This document shows, piece by piece, positions 43,266-51,524 of a DNA stretch of 64,000 bases (positions are counted from its first letter, which is position 1; every line of letters starts with the position of its first letter). Both the position numbers and the translations under genes were made by a program. The DNA is from Pseudomonadota bacterium (GTDB lineage Bacteria > Pseudomonadota > Gammaproteobacteria > Burkholderiales > Chitinibacteraceae): the NCBI GenBank assembly GCA_026399755.1, contig JAPLQI010000126.1, positions 1 to 64,000 of the forward strand, given 5' to 3'. The notes under the pieces were generated by a model. That model did not search any database and was not told the origin of the DNA. It saw only the letters and a program-made list of their open reading frames with translations.

Positions 43266-43573
43266 ACAGCACCACATTGACGTAGCAATCTGATATTTTC
43301 AGCCGACAAGTAATACTCTGTAATTACTAGTTTTCCACCATGAGGATTTGGTACTTCTAAGCGCTCGATTGGAAAGAACAGTTCTGCCAAAACGTGAATG
43401 TGTGCGCCTAGCCGCCAAGAGTGGAAGCCATAGCTCACCTGTGTGAGTCGCTCGCCGCTCAGCAAGCGCATCAATACGGCATGCGCCATTGTCCCGCCAC
43501 GCGGCCATTTTTTTACACATAAAAGCAAGTCGCCAAACAAGGGAAATTGGGCAGATTGATTACTGAGCATCAT
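43262..43573 (-). CDS. Small winged-helix-like protein of the replication operon
   Basis: 103 residues. AHAVLMRLLSGERLTQVSYG then FHSWRLGAHIHVLAEL is a winged-helix pattern resembling small helix-turn-helix proteins found beside phage replication genes (A-x-x-L-L-x-G-x-x-x-T ... R-L-x-x-x-I-x-x-L). Coupled on both sides: its ATG overlaps the previous stop, and its stop overlaps the Rep start. It may be a replication accessory or regulator. Confidence 0.6.
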   Translation of the reverse strand: MMLSNQSAQFPLFGDLLLCVKKWPRGGTMAHAVLMRLLSGERLTQVSYGFHSWRLGAHIHVLAELFFPIERLEVPNPHGGKLVITEYYLSAENIRLLRQCGAV

Positions 43574-43770
43574 TTTTCACCTGCCAGCAAACAATCTAAA
43601 TCGCTTTGATTCCAAAGCAAGCGCCCACTAGGCAACTTTACCGGCACAACACCGTAGTAATGCCCTTTTTGGCAATAATGCTTGTGAACAGTTTGTAGTT
43701 TGGTATTTAACCCGTCTGCGAATGCTTGGGTAGTAATTTTTGATACGATTGCCATTTGATTGCTCATCAT
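43570..43770 (-). CDS. Small DNA-binding-type protein, first gene of the replication operon
   Basis: 66 residues. ITTQAFADGLNTKLQTVHKH then GHYYGVVPVKLPSGRLLWNQ looks like a small excisionase/AlpA-type winged helix (T-x-x-x-F-A-x-x-L ... K-L-P-x-G-R-L-L-W). The first ATG pair overlaps a 10-bp inverted repeat that could be its operator; the later Met at 43755 is an alternative start. The stop overlaps the next ATG. It may be both regulator and excisionase. Confidence 0.6.
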   Translation of the reverse strand: MMSNQMAIVSKITTQAFADGLNTKLQTVHKHYCQKGHYYGVVPVKLPSGRLLWNQSDLDCLLAGEK

Positions 43771-43786
43771 TTAGGTTGATGAGCAA
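43760..43786. promoter_or_regulatory. Operator-like inverted repeat at the replication operon start
   Basis: TTGCTCATCA, 7-base spacer, TGATGAGCAA; 10-bp perfect arms centred on the start codon of the first operon gene. Confidence 0.55.
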
Positions 43787-43807
43787 ATCATCTGGCATAA
43801 GGTGGGA

Positions 43808-43880
43808 GTAGGCGGAAGGTGTGGGGGTATGGGCTAAATTCCCATACCCCATTTAAGCCATACCATAGGCGAACGCCTAC
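43808..43880. other. Nested palindromes upstream of the replication operon
   Basis: An outer pair AGTAGGC/GCCTACT (43808-43814 and 43874-43880) encloses an inner perfect hairpin GGGGTATGGG, loop CTAAATT, CCCATACCCC (43824-43850). It may be the terminator of the 208-residue gene, an operator array, or part of a replication or packaging signal. Confidence 0.45.
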
Positions 43881-44507
43881 TTACGCTTTATTATTCTTGA
43901 TACAACCATCCTTCAGCATCTGCTTCCACCTAGAATCAAAAGCCTCTCGGCTAGTAAATTTTGAGTCTACCTGCTCCCAAACTACTTTTTTAGCTCCTAT
44001 AACTTTTCCATTACCAACCGGCAATAAATTAATGTCAAAGTTATTATTTTTTAGCACCTCTAGTATAAGATTTATTTCAATTGATTTTTTTGTTTCAGGT
44101 CGTCCGCGATTAACATGAGTCGTGGCTCCGTTTATTAAATCAGGGCGAGGAAATCTAACCTCGCATCTTGGCTCATTTTCAACCAACCAATTATTTAAAT
44201 CTTCCCAATATACTTCTTCAATAAAGTTTCTAACTGCATCGTTAAATGCAAATTCATTTTTAATATTTGAATTAGGATAATAACTAGGTAAGGTATTTTT
44301 TCTAACGTCAAAAGAAATATTTGTTAATATTTTTTTCGCCTCCTCTTTACGGCCTCCACTAATAAAAAATGCCGCCTCTTCAAGCGTGTAACGCCCCTTT
44401 GCATATCTTTCCATAGCTCTATGCTCTTCTACCGAGTCCGGCCCATCTTCAGGATAATGGCTATAAAAACACTTTGTAGTTTTAGCCCAAAGACTTTTTT
44501 CCATCAT
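43881..44507 (-). CDS. Element-borne protein of unknown function
   Basis: 208 residues, encoded by clearly AT-rich DNA. It shows ERYAKGRYTLEEAAFFISGG near the N-terminus, then KSIEINLILEVLKNNNFDIN and a C-terminal helical part SKFTSREAFDSRWKQMLKDG. No enzyme motif, signal peptide or membrane segment was recognised. The end (a helix-rich stretch with a conserved W-K) resembles uncharacterised prophage proteins, but I cannot name a family. It is in the same direction as the replication operon and integrase, and separated from the former by the nested palindromes. Confidence 0.65.
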   Translation of the reverse strand: MMEKSLWAKTTKCFYSHYPEDGPDSVEEHRAMERYAKGRYTLEEAAFFISGGRKEEAKKILTNISFDVRKNTLPSYYPNSNIKNEFAFNDAVRNFIEEVYWEDLNNWLVENEPRCEVRFPRPDLINGATTHVNRGRPETKKSIEINLILEVLKNNNFDINLLPVGNGKVIGAKKVVWEQVDSKFTSREAFDSRWKQMLKDGCIKNNKA

Positions 44508-44541
44508 CCTTTATCTCCTTAACAAACATGGAAATTATTCA

Positions 44542-45072
44542 TCACATTATTTTATTAGGCACTTTTGGCTTTATTGTTTTTTTAACAGGAGGAGTGTCTG
44601 AAAAGATATTAGAATCATTATTAGGCTGTTTTTTCACTCCCTTATTAGAAAGGTCACCAACCAAACAAACATAAGTCATTAATGTATCTCCTATTGATTC
44701 AGGAGCAACATCCGTCATTTCAACGTCACCATTATTTAATTTAAAACTATCAACCAATGAGTTATCGTTAGCATAAAAATTACTATTTACCATTCCAAAT
44801 CTTTTCCCATCACAATCAAAATAATATAAAGACAGCATTTTCACATAATCACGGCCATTATCTTTCATATTCTTTTGAATTTGCGAAAACTCAAACTTCA
44901 TCCATGCCTTTTTATATTGTCCAACAGTAACAATTGAGCACATATCAACAAAGGAGTTCTTTTCCGTCCCACCATCCAAAGCCACCCAACAAACAGCCCA
45001 TGCATTCCCTGTAAATATCCACAAGAAAACAAGCTGAATTCCCCAGCGAATTAAATATGACTTTTTAATCAC
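44542..45072 (-). CDS. Exported protein, possible surface-adhesin protein E family
   Basis: 176 residues, AT-rich. Signal peptide MIKKSYLIRWGIQLVFLWIF with cleavage near AWA. The pattern W-x-x-L-D...FVDMCSIVTVGQYKKAWMKF, YYFDCDGKRFGMVNSNFY and APESIGDTLMTYVC is like small exported proteins of the protein E (CNP1-like) group, with conserved Cys pairs. The C-terminal tail is Lys/Pro-rich. Function unknown; it may alter the host surface. Confidence 0.6.
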   Translation of the reverse strand: MIKKSYLIRWGIQLVFLWIFTGNAWAVCWVALDGGTEKNSFVDMCSIVTVGQYKKAWMKFEFSQIQKNMKDNGRDYVKMLSLYYFDCDGKRFGMVNSNFYANDNSLVDSFKLNNGDVEMTDVAPESIGDTLMTYVCLVGDLSNKGVKKQPNNDSNIFSDTPPVKKTIKPKVPNKIM

Positions 45073-45258
45073 ATCAACACCTTTTCATCACTAAGCCAAT
45101 TAACAGCCTAGCTCACCCCCTCCCACTTTACCGACCCCGCATCAGCCTAAAATCCAGTTTTTCACAACCCAACAAGGCCTTACATTAAATCCCCATCAAG
45201 ATTTTGCTAGTAACTCCAGCACCACTTACAACGACTCCCATGCAGAGCCCAGCATTAA

Positions 45259-46596
45259 CTACCCCTTAGCCACAAGCTGTAGATTTACCGGCTGCTCAGC
45301 CACCTGAAAATCAACCCCCGCCTGCTCCAGAAACCACGCTTCTATTTTGGTAAGCCATACCCGCAATAAATCCAAAGGGCGGCGCTTGTAATGGCGTTCG
45401 GATATGGCGCTAGGTTTATGCCCCATAATCTGCGCTACCACGCCCGTAGGCGCTTCCACCCATTCAGATAGGGTATTAAACGAGCGACGCAGGCCGTGCA
45501 GCGTGAGGTGCGGTAAATCAGCAGCAAGCAGGGCTCTATGGTGGGGGGCGGTAGGCTCGACTAATTTGCCGCTTACCGAGGCAGGGCTAGAAAATACCCA
45601 TTCGTTACGGCGTAACAGCCCTAGCAATAAACTTTTAAAGTAGGGCGTGAGTGGAATAGTGCGCTCGCCCTCTACCTTGTCCCGAATGGTTAAACTATTC
45701 CATTCAAAATTAACATCTTCCCAGCGCAACTCGGCCAACTCCCGCCGCCGCGCTCCCGTTAGCAGTAAGCCCTGCAAATAGGCCGAAGCACTTGGATTAT
45801 TCAAACCACGCACCGCAGCAAACCAGCGCGGTAGCTGCTCTTTTTGCAGGCAATCCCCCTCTTTGCTTTTGCCCTTAGGTAATTCATCTTTTACCTGCTT
45901 GGCTTTGCATGCCCCCGCAGGAATCAAACCCGTGTAATCGTCTTGTGAATCACACCAGTTTACAAACACCGATAACAGGCGAAAAGATAATGCGGCTTGC
46001 GTGGGGCGGGTTTCCGCTTCTTTAGCCAGCCAAGCCGCGATGCATTTAGCGCTTAACTCTGCCAAGCGCACATCCAGCAATGCGGCCAATGGCCCTGCCT
46101 CTGTTAAACCCTTGCCCCTTAGTTTTTTCAGCCCACCAAGGCGCACCATATTTTCATGGTCGCGAATATGCCAATCACTCCAACGCTTGCGGCGCGCTTC
46201 AATGTAAAGAGGCCAAACCATCCCCAAGGTCAGTGTTTCGTGTCTTTCTTTAATTTGCTGGGCAAGTACCTCGGCGGCTTTAGCGGCAAGCTTGGCCTGT
46301 TGTGCGGCCAACCCATCAGCCCTCACTTGACGTGGGTCTATACCCCTATCGGTTTGCGACTTAAACGCCGTAGCCGCAGCCTGAGCATCCGAGATAGTCC
46401 ACGTTTTTTCACTGCCTATGGTGATACGCAAGGTCTTGCCATTCAGGCTTGTTTCAAAGATGTAAGACTTAACACCTGCCGCAGTGACACGCAGCCCCAA
46501 GCTAGGCGTTTTACCATCCCAGAAAATGCTTTGTTTTTTGTCAGGGGCACACTTAAAAGCAGCAATGCGTCCGGCGGTAAAGTTCTCCCATTGCAT
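45259..46596 (-). CDS. int: Tyrosine site-specific integrase
   Basis: 445 residues from MQWENFTAGR. The N-terminal arm-binding part (about 1-90) has SLGLRVTAAGVKSYIFE as in P4-like integrases, and is followed by a helical core-binding domain. The catalytic domain contains Arg283 (TGARRRELAEL), His367 and Arg370 (LTLHGLRRSF), His393 (IMGHKPS) and Tyr403 (SERHYKR). Length and motifs suit a functional enzyme. It lies at the end of the element distal to tRNA-His, about 160 bases from the right attachment repeat. Confidence 0.95.
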   Translation of the reverse strand: MQWENFTAGRIAAFKCAPDKKQSIFWDGKTPSLGLRVTAAGVKSYIFETSLNGKTLRITIGSEKTWTISDAQAAATAFKSQTDRGIDPRQVRADGLAAQQAKLAAKAAEVLAQQIKERHETLTLGMVWPLYIEARRKRWSDWHIRDHENMVRLGGLKKLRGKGLTEAGPLAALLDVRLAELSAKCIAAWLAKEAETRPTQAALSFRLLSVFVNWCDSQDDYTGLIPAGACKAKQVKDELPKGKSKEGDCLQKEQLPRWFAAVRGLNNPSASAYLQGLLLTGARRRELAELRWEDVNFEWNSLTIRDKVEGERTIPLTPYFKSLLLGLLRRNEWVFSSPASVSGKLVEPTAPHHRALLAADLPHLTLHGLRRSFNTLSEWVEAPTGVVAQIMGHKPSAISERHYKRRPLDLLRVWLTKIEAWFLEQAGVDFQVAEQPVNLQLVAKG

Positions 46597-46608
46597 CGCT
46601 CGACCTCC

Positions 46609-46628
46609 CGTGTAGGGGCTGTGTAGGA
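46609..46628. promoter_or_regulatory. Putative integrase arm-type site, right
   Basis: CGTGTAGGGGCTGTGTAGGA, one mismatch from 41200-41219. It overlaps the 5' region of the integrase gene, as arm sites and int promoters often do. Confidence 0.5.
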
Positions 46629-46755
46629 AATTATTGTCTATATCCATCAACTTAAATCAATATAGACCAACAACATAAAACATCCAAGCCTTTGATTTAT
46701 AAGGAAACAGGCCATTTCATCAATACCGTTCAACTCCGATAAACGGTATTTTTCT

Positions 46756-46810
46756 AGGATTGTGATTCCTGTTGTCGTGGGTTCGAGCCCCATCAGCCAC
46801 CCCAGTAATA
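46756..46810. other. Attachment site, distal side (tRNA-His 3' fragment)
   Basis: Exact 55-base copy of 41085-41139. There is no acceptor 5' strand or D arm, so it is not a functional tRNA gene. Confidence 0.92.
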
Positions 46811-46815
46811 AAAAA

Positions 46816-46839
46816 AACCCAGCTTCGGCTGGGTTTTTT
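46816..46839 (+). terminator. Displaced original tRNA-His terminator
   Basis: AACCCAGC, loop TTCG, GCTGGGTTTTTT just after the distal repeat. Before insertion this hairpin would have ended the tRNA operon. Confidence 0.82.
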
Positions 46840-46905
46840 CATTTCAGTCCCCAAGCTATCCCTTCCTTATTGTTTTTATGGCAATGCGCATGCACTTGCC
46901 ATACG

Positions 46906-47967
46906 ATGCTGCTCATTCTCGTATCCAGAGCACGACTCGTGAAGCTTGCCCTTATCTCTTTCTTCATTTCTGCATCGCTCTGGGCCGCCCCGCCTAAGCC
47001 GCCTTTTTATCAGCTCAATGCCAGCCAATTGGCGGTGGTGGTGAATCGTAATGATCCGCTCTCAGCCGAGATTGCTCGTTATTACGTTGAAAAACATGGC
47101 TTAAAAGCTGAGCAAATTTTTGAGATTAGTCTACCGATTGATCGTACTTGGGTCAGCGAGGGTGAGTTTGCCGTGGCCAAGGCTGAACTGGATGCGGCCT
47201 TGCCTGCCCATATTCAAGCGCTGGCGTTGGCTTGGACTAAGCCTTATCGCGTGAATTGCTTGGGCCTTACTTATACTTTTACTCTTGGCTATAAAGAGGG
47301 GCTTTGTCAGGATACGAGCAAGCCTACACCCGCCTCGCCTTACTTTAACCATGCCAGCACTCAGCCTTTTAGCGATTTGGGCATACGCCCCAGCATGATG
47401 TTGGCGGCGAATAATCTAAGTGATGCGAAAAAGCTCATTGATCGGGGCGTAGAGGCTTGGGGAAGCTTTCCTCAGGGCACGGCTTACTATTTAACTACGA
47501 GCGACGCCACCCGCAGCGCCAGAGCGCCGCTATTTCCGCGCAGCCAAACGCTACAACATCCCCCCCTTAAGATTGAGAACCTGCGCAGCGATGTGCTCAG
47601 CAATAAAAAAGATGTGCTGATTTATCAAACAGGACTGGCTAAGGTGGATAAATTAGAAACCTTGCAATTCTTACCTGGCGCTCTAGCCGATCACCTCACT
47701 TCTTATGGCGGCATGCTGACCGATAGCAGCCAAATGAGCAGCCTAAAATGGCTAGAAGCAGGTGCTACCGCCAGCTATGGCACGGTGAGCGAGCCTTATT
47801 CTTATCCACAAAAATTCCCCCACCCACAGGCTTTGCTCTATCACTATCTAGCCGGCGCCACGGCCATAGAAGCCTACTGGAAAAGTGTGGAATGGCCTGC
47901 GCAGGGAGTGTTTATTGGTGACCCGCTGGCCGCGCCGTTTCGCAGCCTTAGCCCGCGCAAGCAATAA
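46906..47967 (+). CDS. TIGR03790 family exported protein
   Basis: 353 residues from Met at 46906 (MLLILVSRARLVKLALISFF), a signal peptide with cleavage near LWA-APP. The body begins NASQLAVVVNRNDPLSAEIA then YYVEKHGLKAEQIFEISLPI, the TIGR03790 opening, and ends ATAIEAYWKSVEWPAQGVFI then GDPLAAPF. Function unknown; members are exported and often near other secreted-protein genes. The frame is open 48 codons further into the attachment repeat, which is not a real extension. Confidence 0.82.
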   Translation: MLLILVSRARLVKLALISFFISASLWAAPPKPPFYQLNASQLAVVVNRNDPLSAEIARYYVEKHGLKAEQIFEISLPIDRTWVSEGEFAVAKAELDAALPAHIQALALAWTKPYRVNCLGLTYTFTLGYKEGLCQDTSKPTPASPYFNHASTQPFSDLGIRPSMMLAANNLSDAKKLIDRGVEAWGSFPQGTAYYLTTSDATRSARAPLFPRSQTLQHPPLKIENLRSDVLSNKKDVLIYQTGLAKVDKLETLQFLPGALADHLTSYGGMLTDSSQMSSLKWLEAGATASYGTVSEPYSYPQKFPHPQALLYHYLAGATAIEAYWKSVEWPAQGVFIGDPLAAPFRSLSPRKQ

Positions 47968-47978
47968 ATCACCCTAGT

Positions 47979-48107
47979 ATCCAAACCCAAGACTTAGACC
48001 ACGAAGGGTTACGAAGGAAAGATTTTCCATAAAACTTCGTCGTTCCCGCGCGCCTTTGGCGGGAACCCAGCTGCGCGGCTGGATTCCCGATAAAATTATT
48101 CGGGAAT
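47979..48107. repeat. Degenerate family A arm and two dRS3-like hairpins
   Basis: A diverged family A arm (AAACCCAAGACTTAGACCAC..., 47979-48023) is followed by GTTCCC-N13-GGGAAC (48042-48066) and ATTCCC-N13-GGGAAT (48083-48107). The last two resemble dRS3 repeats of Neisseria (ATTCCC-N8-GGGAAT), though with longer loops. Lies between the TIGR03790 gene and sbcB. Confidence 0.6.
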
Positions 48108-48208
48108 GACGGGCTTCATTTCAGGAAGTCATTTCGTGCCACATCCTTAAAGCGCCATGCAAAGTCAAAAGCCTTATAATCGAGCAGCGATTCTTTGAGG
48201 CTCTATAT

Positions 48209-49633
48209 ATGCATACCTTTTACTGGCACGATTACGAAACATTTGGCATCAACCCACGCCGTGATCGCCCTTCGCAATTTGCTGGCATTCGCACCGATGC
48301 TGAGCTAAACGAAATCGGCAAGCCCCTCAATATTTTCTGCAAGCCCGCTCCTGACTATCTGCCCGATCCTGAATCCTGCCTGCTGACCGGCATTACGCCT
48401 CAGCAATGCTTAGAAAATGGCGTGGATGAATTTGAGTTTGCAGCCCGTATCGAGGCCGAATTAGCCACCCCTGACACCGTAGGGCTGGGCTATAACTCGA
48501 TTCGTTTTGACGATGAAGTTACTCGTTTTATGTTTTGGCGCAATCTGATCGAGCCCTATTCACGTGAATGGCAAAATGATTGCAGCCGCTGGGATTTACT
48601 AGATGTAGTGCGCACCACCTATGCGCTGCGCCCCGAAGGCATTACTTGGCCAACACACAACGATGGCCGTCCTTCCTTCAAATTAGAACATCTCACCAAG
48701 GCCAACGGCATCAGCCACGAAGCCGCACACGATGCGCTATCTGATGTGCGCGCCACCATCGCTCTGGCACGGCTGATCCGCGAAAAACAACCCAAGCTGT
48801 TCGATTTTTGCTTTTCACTGCGTAAAAAAGACAAGGTACTGGAGCAGATCGGCCTGCCTAACAGCAAGCCATTCCTGCATATCAGCGGGATGTTTCCTGC
48901 TGAGCGCGGCTGCATCGCACTGGTTTGGCCGCTCGCCATGCACCCTAGTAATAAAAACGAAATTATCGTTTGGGATTTAGCATTTGACCCAAGCGAGATT
49001 TTCAAGCTGGATGCGGAAACCATTCGTCTACGCATGTTCAGCAAAACGGCTGATTTACCCGAGGGTGTCACCCGCCTGCCGATTAAAAGCATCCATATTA
49101 ATAAGTCACCCATTGTGATTGGCAACCTCAAAACCTTGAGCAGCGAGCGGGCCGCACACTGGAATATCGATGTAGAGCAGGCCTTAGCGCACGCCAAAAT
49201 AGCCGAAACCGCCCCCGATCTAAGCGCCATCTGGCAGCAGGTATTTACGACCGAGCATGCCAAAAATGATGTGGATGAAGACTTATACGGCGGCTTTATT
49301 GGCAACAACGATAAGCGTCTTTTAGCCAAGCTACGCCACTTTAGCCCCGAAGAGCTGGCTAAAGAGCGGGTGAGCTTTGAAGACAGCCGTCTTGAAGAAG
49401 TGTTTTTCCGCTACCGCGCTAGAAACTTTCCGCAAAGCCTGAGCCCTGCCGAACTGCGCCGCTGGGAGCAACATCGTGCGGCTAAGTTATTCGATGGTGC
49501 AGGCGGTGCACGCACCTTAGAGGTCTTTGGCGATGCCATTGATACGCTTTCGGAAAACGTTAATGAGCAGCAGGCTGATATTCTTTCTGCGCTCTTTGAT
49601 TACGCCGAAAGCATTATGCCGGATGAGGAGTAA
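48209..49633 (+). CDS. sbcB: Exonuclease I
   Basis: 474 residues; 3'-5' single-strand DNA exonuclease in repair and recombination. DEDDh site: FYWHDYETFGI (Asp8 and Glu10 region), GYNSIRFDDEVTRFMFWRN and HEAAHDALSDVRATIALARL. The C-terminal SH3-like and helical domains are in the expected order, with RARNFPQSLSPAELRRWEQH. The TTGAGG-like ribosome site is modest. Monocistronic. Confidence 0.95.
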   Translation: MHTFYWHDYETFGINPRRDRPSQFAGIRTDAELNEIGKPLNIFCKPAPDYLPDPESCLLTGITPQQCLENGVDEFEFAARIEAELATPDTVGLGYNSIRFDDEVTRFMFWRNLIEPYSREWQNDCSRWDLLDVVRTTYALRPEGITWPTHNDGRPSFKLEHLTKANGISHEAAHDALSDVRATIALARLIREKQPKLFDFCFSLRKKDKVLEQIGLPNSKPFLHISGMFPAERGCIALVWPLAMHPSNKNEIIVWDLAFDPSEIFKLDAETIRLRMFSKTADLPEGVTRLPIKSIHINKSPIVIGNLKTLSSERAAHWNIDVEQALAHAKIAETAPDLSAIWQQVFTTEHAKNDVDEDLYGGFIGNNDKRLLAKLRHFSPEELAKERVSFEDSRLEEVFFRYRARNFPQSLSPAELRRWEQHRAAKLFDGAGGARTLEVFGDAIDTLSENVNEQQADILSALFDYAESIMPDEE

Positions 49634-49683
49634 GGGTCGGGGAGTTGGACTTTGGAGCGATATGGCGCACTTCGCTCTGCCAC

Positions 49684-51300
49684 CTAGCTACCTTGAAAAA
49701 AACCAATATTTTTCTCAAGCATGCTGGCATGCATCGCCAGCTCTTGCGCTGCACGACTCAGTGAATCGGCATCATTGGCATTGGCTTGGGTGCCTTGGGT
49801 GAGTTGCTCTACCGAGCTGCTAATGCTGTCGATTCCCTGAGCCTGCTCTTGCGAGGCAAAGGAGATTTCTTGGATCAACAAGGAAGTCTTACGTATTGAT
49901 GGCACGATATCTTCGAGTAACTTACCCGCAGCCTCGGCCTGATGCACGCTATTAGCGGCCAAATCACTGATTTCCTGCGCCGCCAGCTGGCTGCGTTCTG
50001 CTAGTTTTCTGACTTCTGAGGCTACCACGGCAAAGCCTTTACCATTTTCCCCCGCCCTAGCCGCCTCGATGGCGGCATTCAGTGCCAGTAAATTAGTCTG
50101 ATAAGCAATATCATCAATAATGCCGATTTTCTTGGCGATTTGCCGCATGGCATTCACTGTTTGCTTGACGGCCTCGCCGCCATTGACCGCCGCGCTGGCC
50201 GCTTTTCCGGCCATGCCCTCAGTCATTTTTGCATTTTCACTATTTTGGCTAATGGTAAAGTTAATTTCTTTCAATTCACTACTGCTGCTTTCAATACTAA
50301 CCATTTGCTCTGATGAATTTTGCGATAGTCGCTGTGCAGAAGCATTCACTTGCGCTGAGGTCAGCCCCAACACTCCCGATGTATTCTTAATATCGCCAAT
50401 CACCAATCTAAAACGTTGCGTCATTTTATCCAGCGCGCCGAGCAAGCTTTGTGAATGGCTGGCATTGAAATGCACATTCAAATTACCTCCCGCGATGTCC
50501 TGCACAATCTGCAAAGCCTCTCTAGGCTCACAACCTAAAATACGAATCAAACGGCGATACATCCAGATCAGTACCAGCAATAAACCCATCCCTAGCAAGA
50601 AAATCATCCCTAGCATGGTGTACAAATAAAACTGTTTGTCTTGCTCCGCACTCAACACCTGCGCAGCCGTTCTTTTATCCAGCAACACAAAAAACTCGTC
50701 CACCGGACGCATAATTTGCGCCTTGTACTGGTGATAAGCCGCGTTATGCATTAAATCGGCAGCTAATTTGAAATCAGGCTCGCCCTGTTTAGTAAAACTA
50801 CCCGCATCATCGGCAAAGCGGCCTTTCACCGCATTCATTGCAATCGTTTCACTCTTCACCAAGCTATCTGAATTAGCTTGTGCTTCTTTTAGCTTGGCAA
50901 ATTCGGCGAGGGTAAAGCCGGCCTGCTTCATTAATTCTTGCAGCGCAATGGGGCGAGTATTAGGCCGAGGCAAGTGATCGCTTGCCGCCATAAAATCCCA
51001 ATAAATACGCTGATATTCCTGAGGGCGGGCTTTTTTACCGTTACGTATATCGAGCACATCCCAATATTGTTTTTCATATTTAGCATCGCCGCTAATGACG
51101 TAACTGCGGGCAAGGCGGGTGAGATCGTCTGAGCTTTGCCTTAGCTCATCGGCCAATAAATAAGAGTTGTAGCGCTGTAATTCCGCCTGACTATGCACAT
51201 CCGCGCTTTGTTTAAGCAAAATAACGATACTCATTAATACGATGAGAGTCAGCAGCAGCAAGGAGCCCAGCGCCATAAACATACTTTTTACACTGCGCAT
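49684..51300 (-). CDS. Methyl-accepting chemotaxis protein
   Basis: 538 residues. N-terminal membrane segment (8-30), a periplasmic sensor of about 190 residues, a second membrane segment (about 225-247), a short HAMP-like linker ([20 protein letters not shown]) and a signalling domain with the hairpin tip [20 protein letters not shown] followed by [16 protein letters not shown]. Ligand unknown. Upstream is a 28-bp palindrome. The C-terminus has no CheR/CheB docking pentapeptide (NWETF-like). Confidence 0.93.
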   Translation of the reverse strand: MRSVKSMFMALGSLLLLTLIVLMSIVILLKQSADVHSQAELQRYNSYLLADELRQSSDDLTRLARSYVISGDAKYEKQYWDVLDIRNGKKARPQEYQRIYWDFMAASDHLPRPNTRPIALQELMKQAGFTLAEFAKLKEAQANSDSLVKSETIAMNAVKGRFADDAGSFTKQGEPDFKLAADLMHNAAYHQYKAQIMRPVDEFFVLLDKRTAAQVLSAEQDKQFYLYTMLGMIFLLGMGLLLVLIWMYRRLIRILGCEPREALQIVQDIAGGNLNVHFNASHSQSLLGALDKMTQRFRLVIGDIKNTSGVLGLTSAQVNASAQRLSQNSSEQMVSIESSSSELKEINFTISQNSENAKMTEGMAGKAASAAVNGGEAVKQTVNAMRQIAKKIGIIDDIAYQTNLLALNAAIEAARAGENGKGFAVVASEVRKLAERSQLAAQEISDLAANSVHQAEAAGKLLEDIVPSIRKTSLLIQEISFASQEQAQGIDSISSSVEQLTQGTQANANDADSLSRAAQELAMHASMLEKNIGFFQGS

Positions 51301-51320
51301 ACAGAAGACCCCATTGAACG

Positions 51321-51348
51321 ACGTGTTCTATTTAAGAATAGAACACGT
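51321..51348. promoter_or_regulatory. 28-bp perfect palindrome upstream of the chemoreceptor gene
   Basis: ACGTGTTCTATT, loop TAAG, AATAGAACACGT, 20 bases before the start codon. It could be an operator or a 5'-UTR hairpin that limits translation. Confidence 0.5.
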
Positions 51349-51524
51349 TTGCGCTAGAAAAACGCCTAAATACCTTACCTAGGCGGAGTAAGCCCGTATG
51401 GCAACATGAAAGGGCCGATCCCTGCTCAGCAAGCGCAATGGGCACGATAAAACTGCGCCCACTCTACATCCCTGCTACGTTCTAGCTTAAAATGGCTTTT
51501 TTGCTTCTAGCCGAAACTGACCCG

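Larger units (their letters stand above)
41085..46810. mobile_element. 5.7-kb integrative element in tRNA-His
   Basis: Bounded by 55-bp direct repeats (41085-41139 and 46756-46810) that match the 3' part of tRNA-His plus flank. Inside are a tyrosine integrase next to the distal end, an HUH-type Rep with two small coupled DNA-binding-type genes, an origin-like region, and secreted-protein cargo. No capsid, coat, portal, terminase or conjugation gene is recognisable. The composition is AT-rich in 43881-45072, unlike the chromosome around it. It could be a phage satellite, a degenerate inovirus-like prophage or a plasmid-like integrative element. Confidence 0.9.

Noticed and set aside
46756-46810. 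Second tRNA-His gene
   Set aside because: Only the anticodon arm through the 3' end is present. No 5' acceptor strand or D arm, so it is an attachment-site copy.
41085-46810. Complete filamentous prophage
   Set aside because: The Rep resembles inovirus Gp2, but no major coat protein, Zot-like morphogenesis ATPase or adsorption protein could be found.
51361-51490. Possible riboswitch between the chemoreceptor gene and nadE
   Set aside because: Checked for c-di-GMP-I type conserved blocks on both strands; the key sequences are missing.
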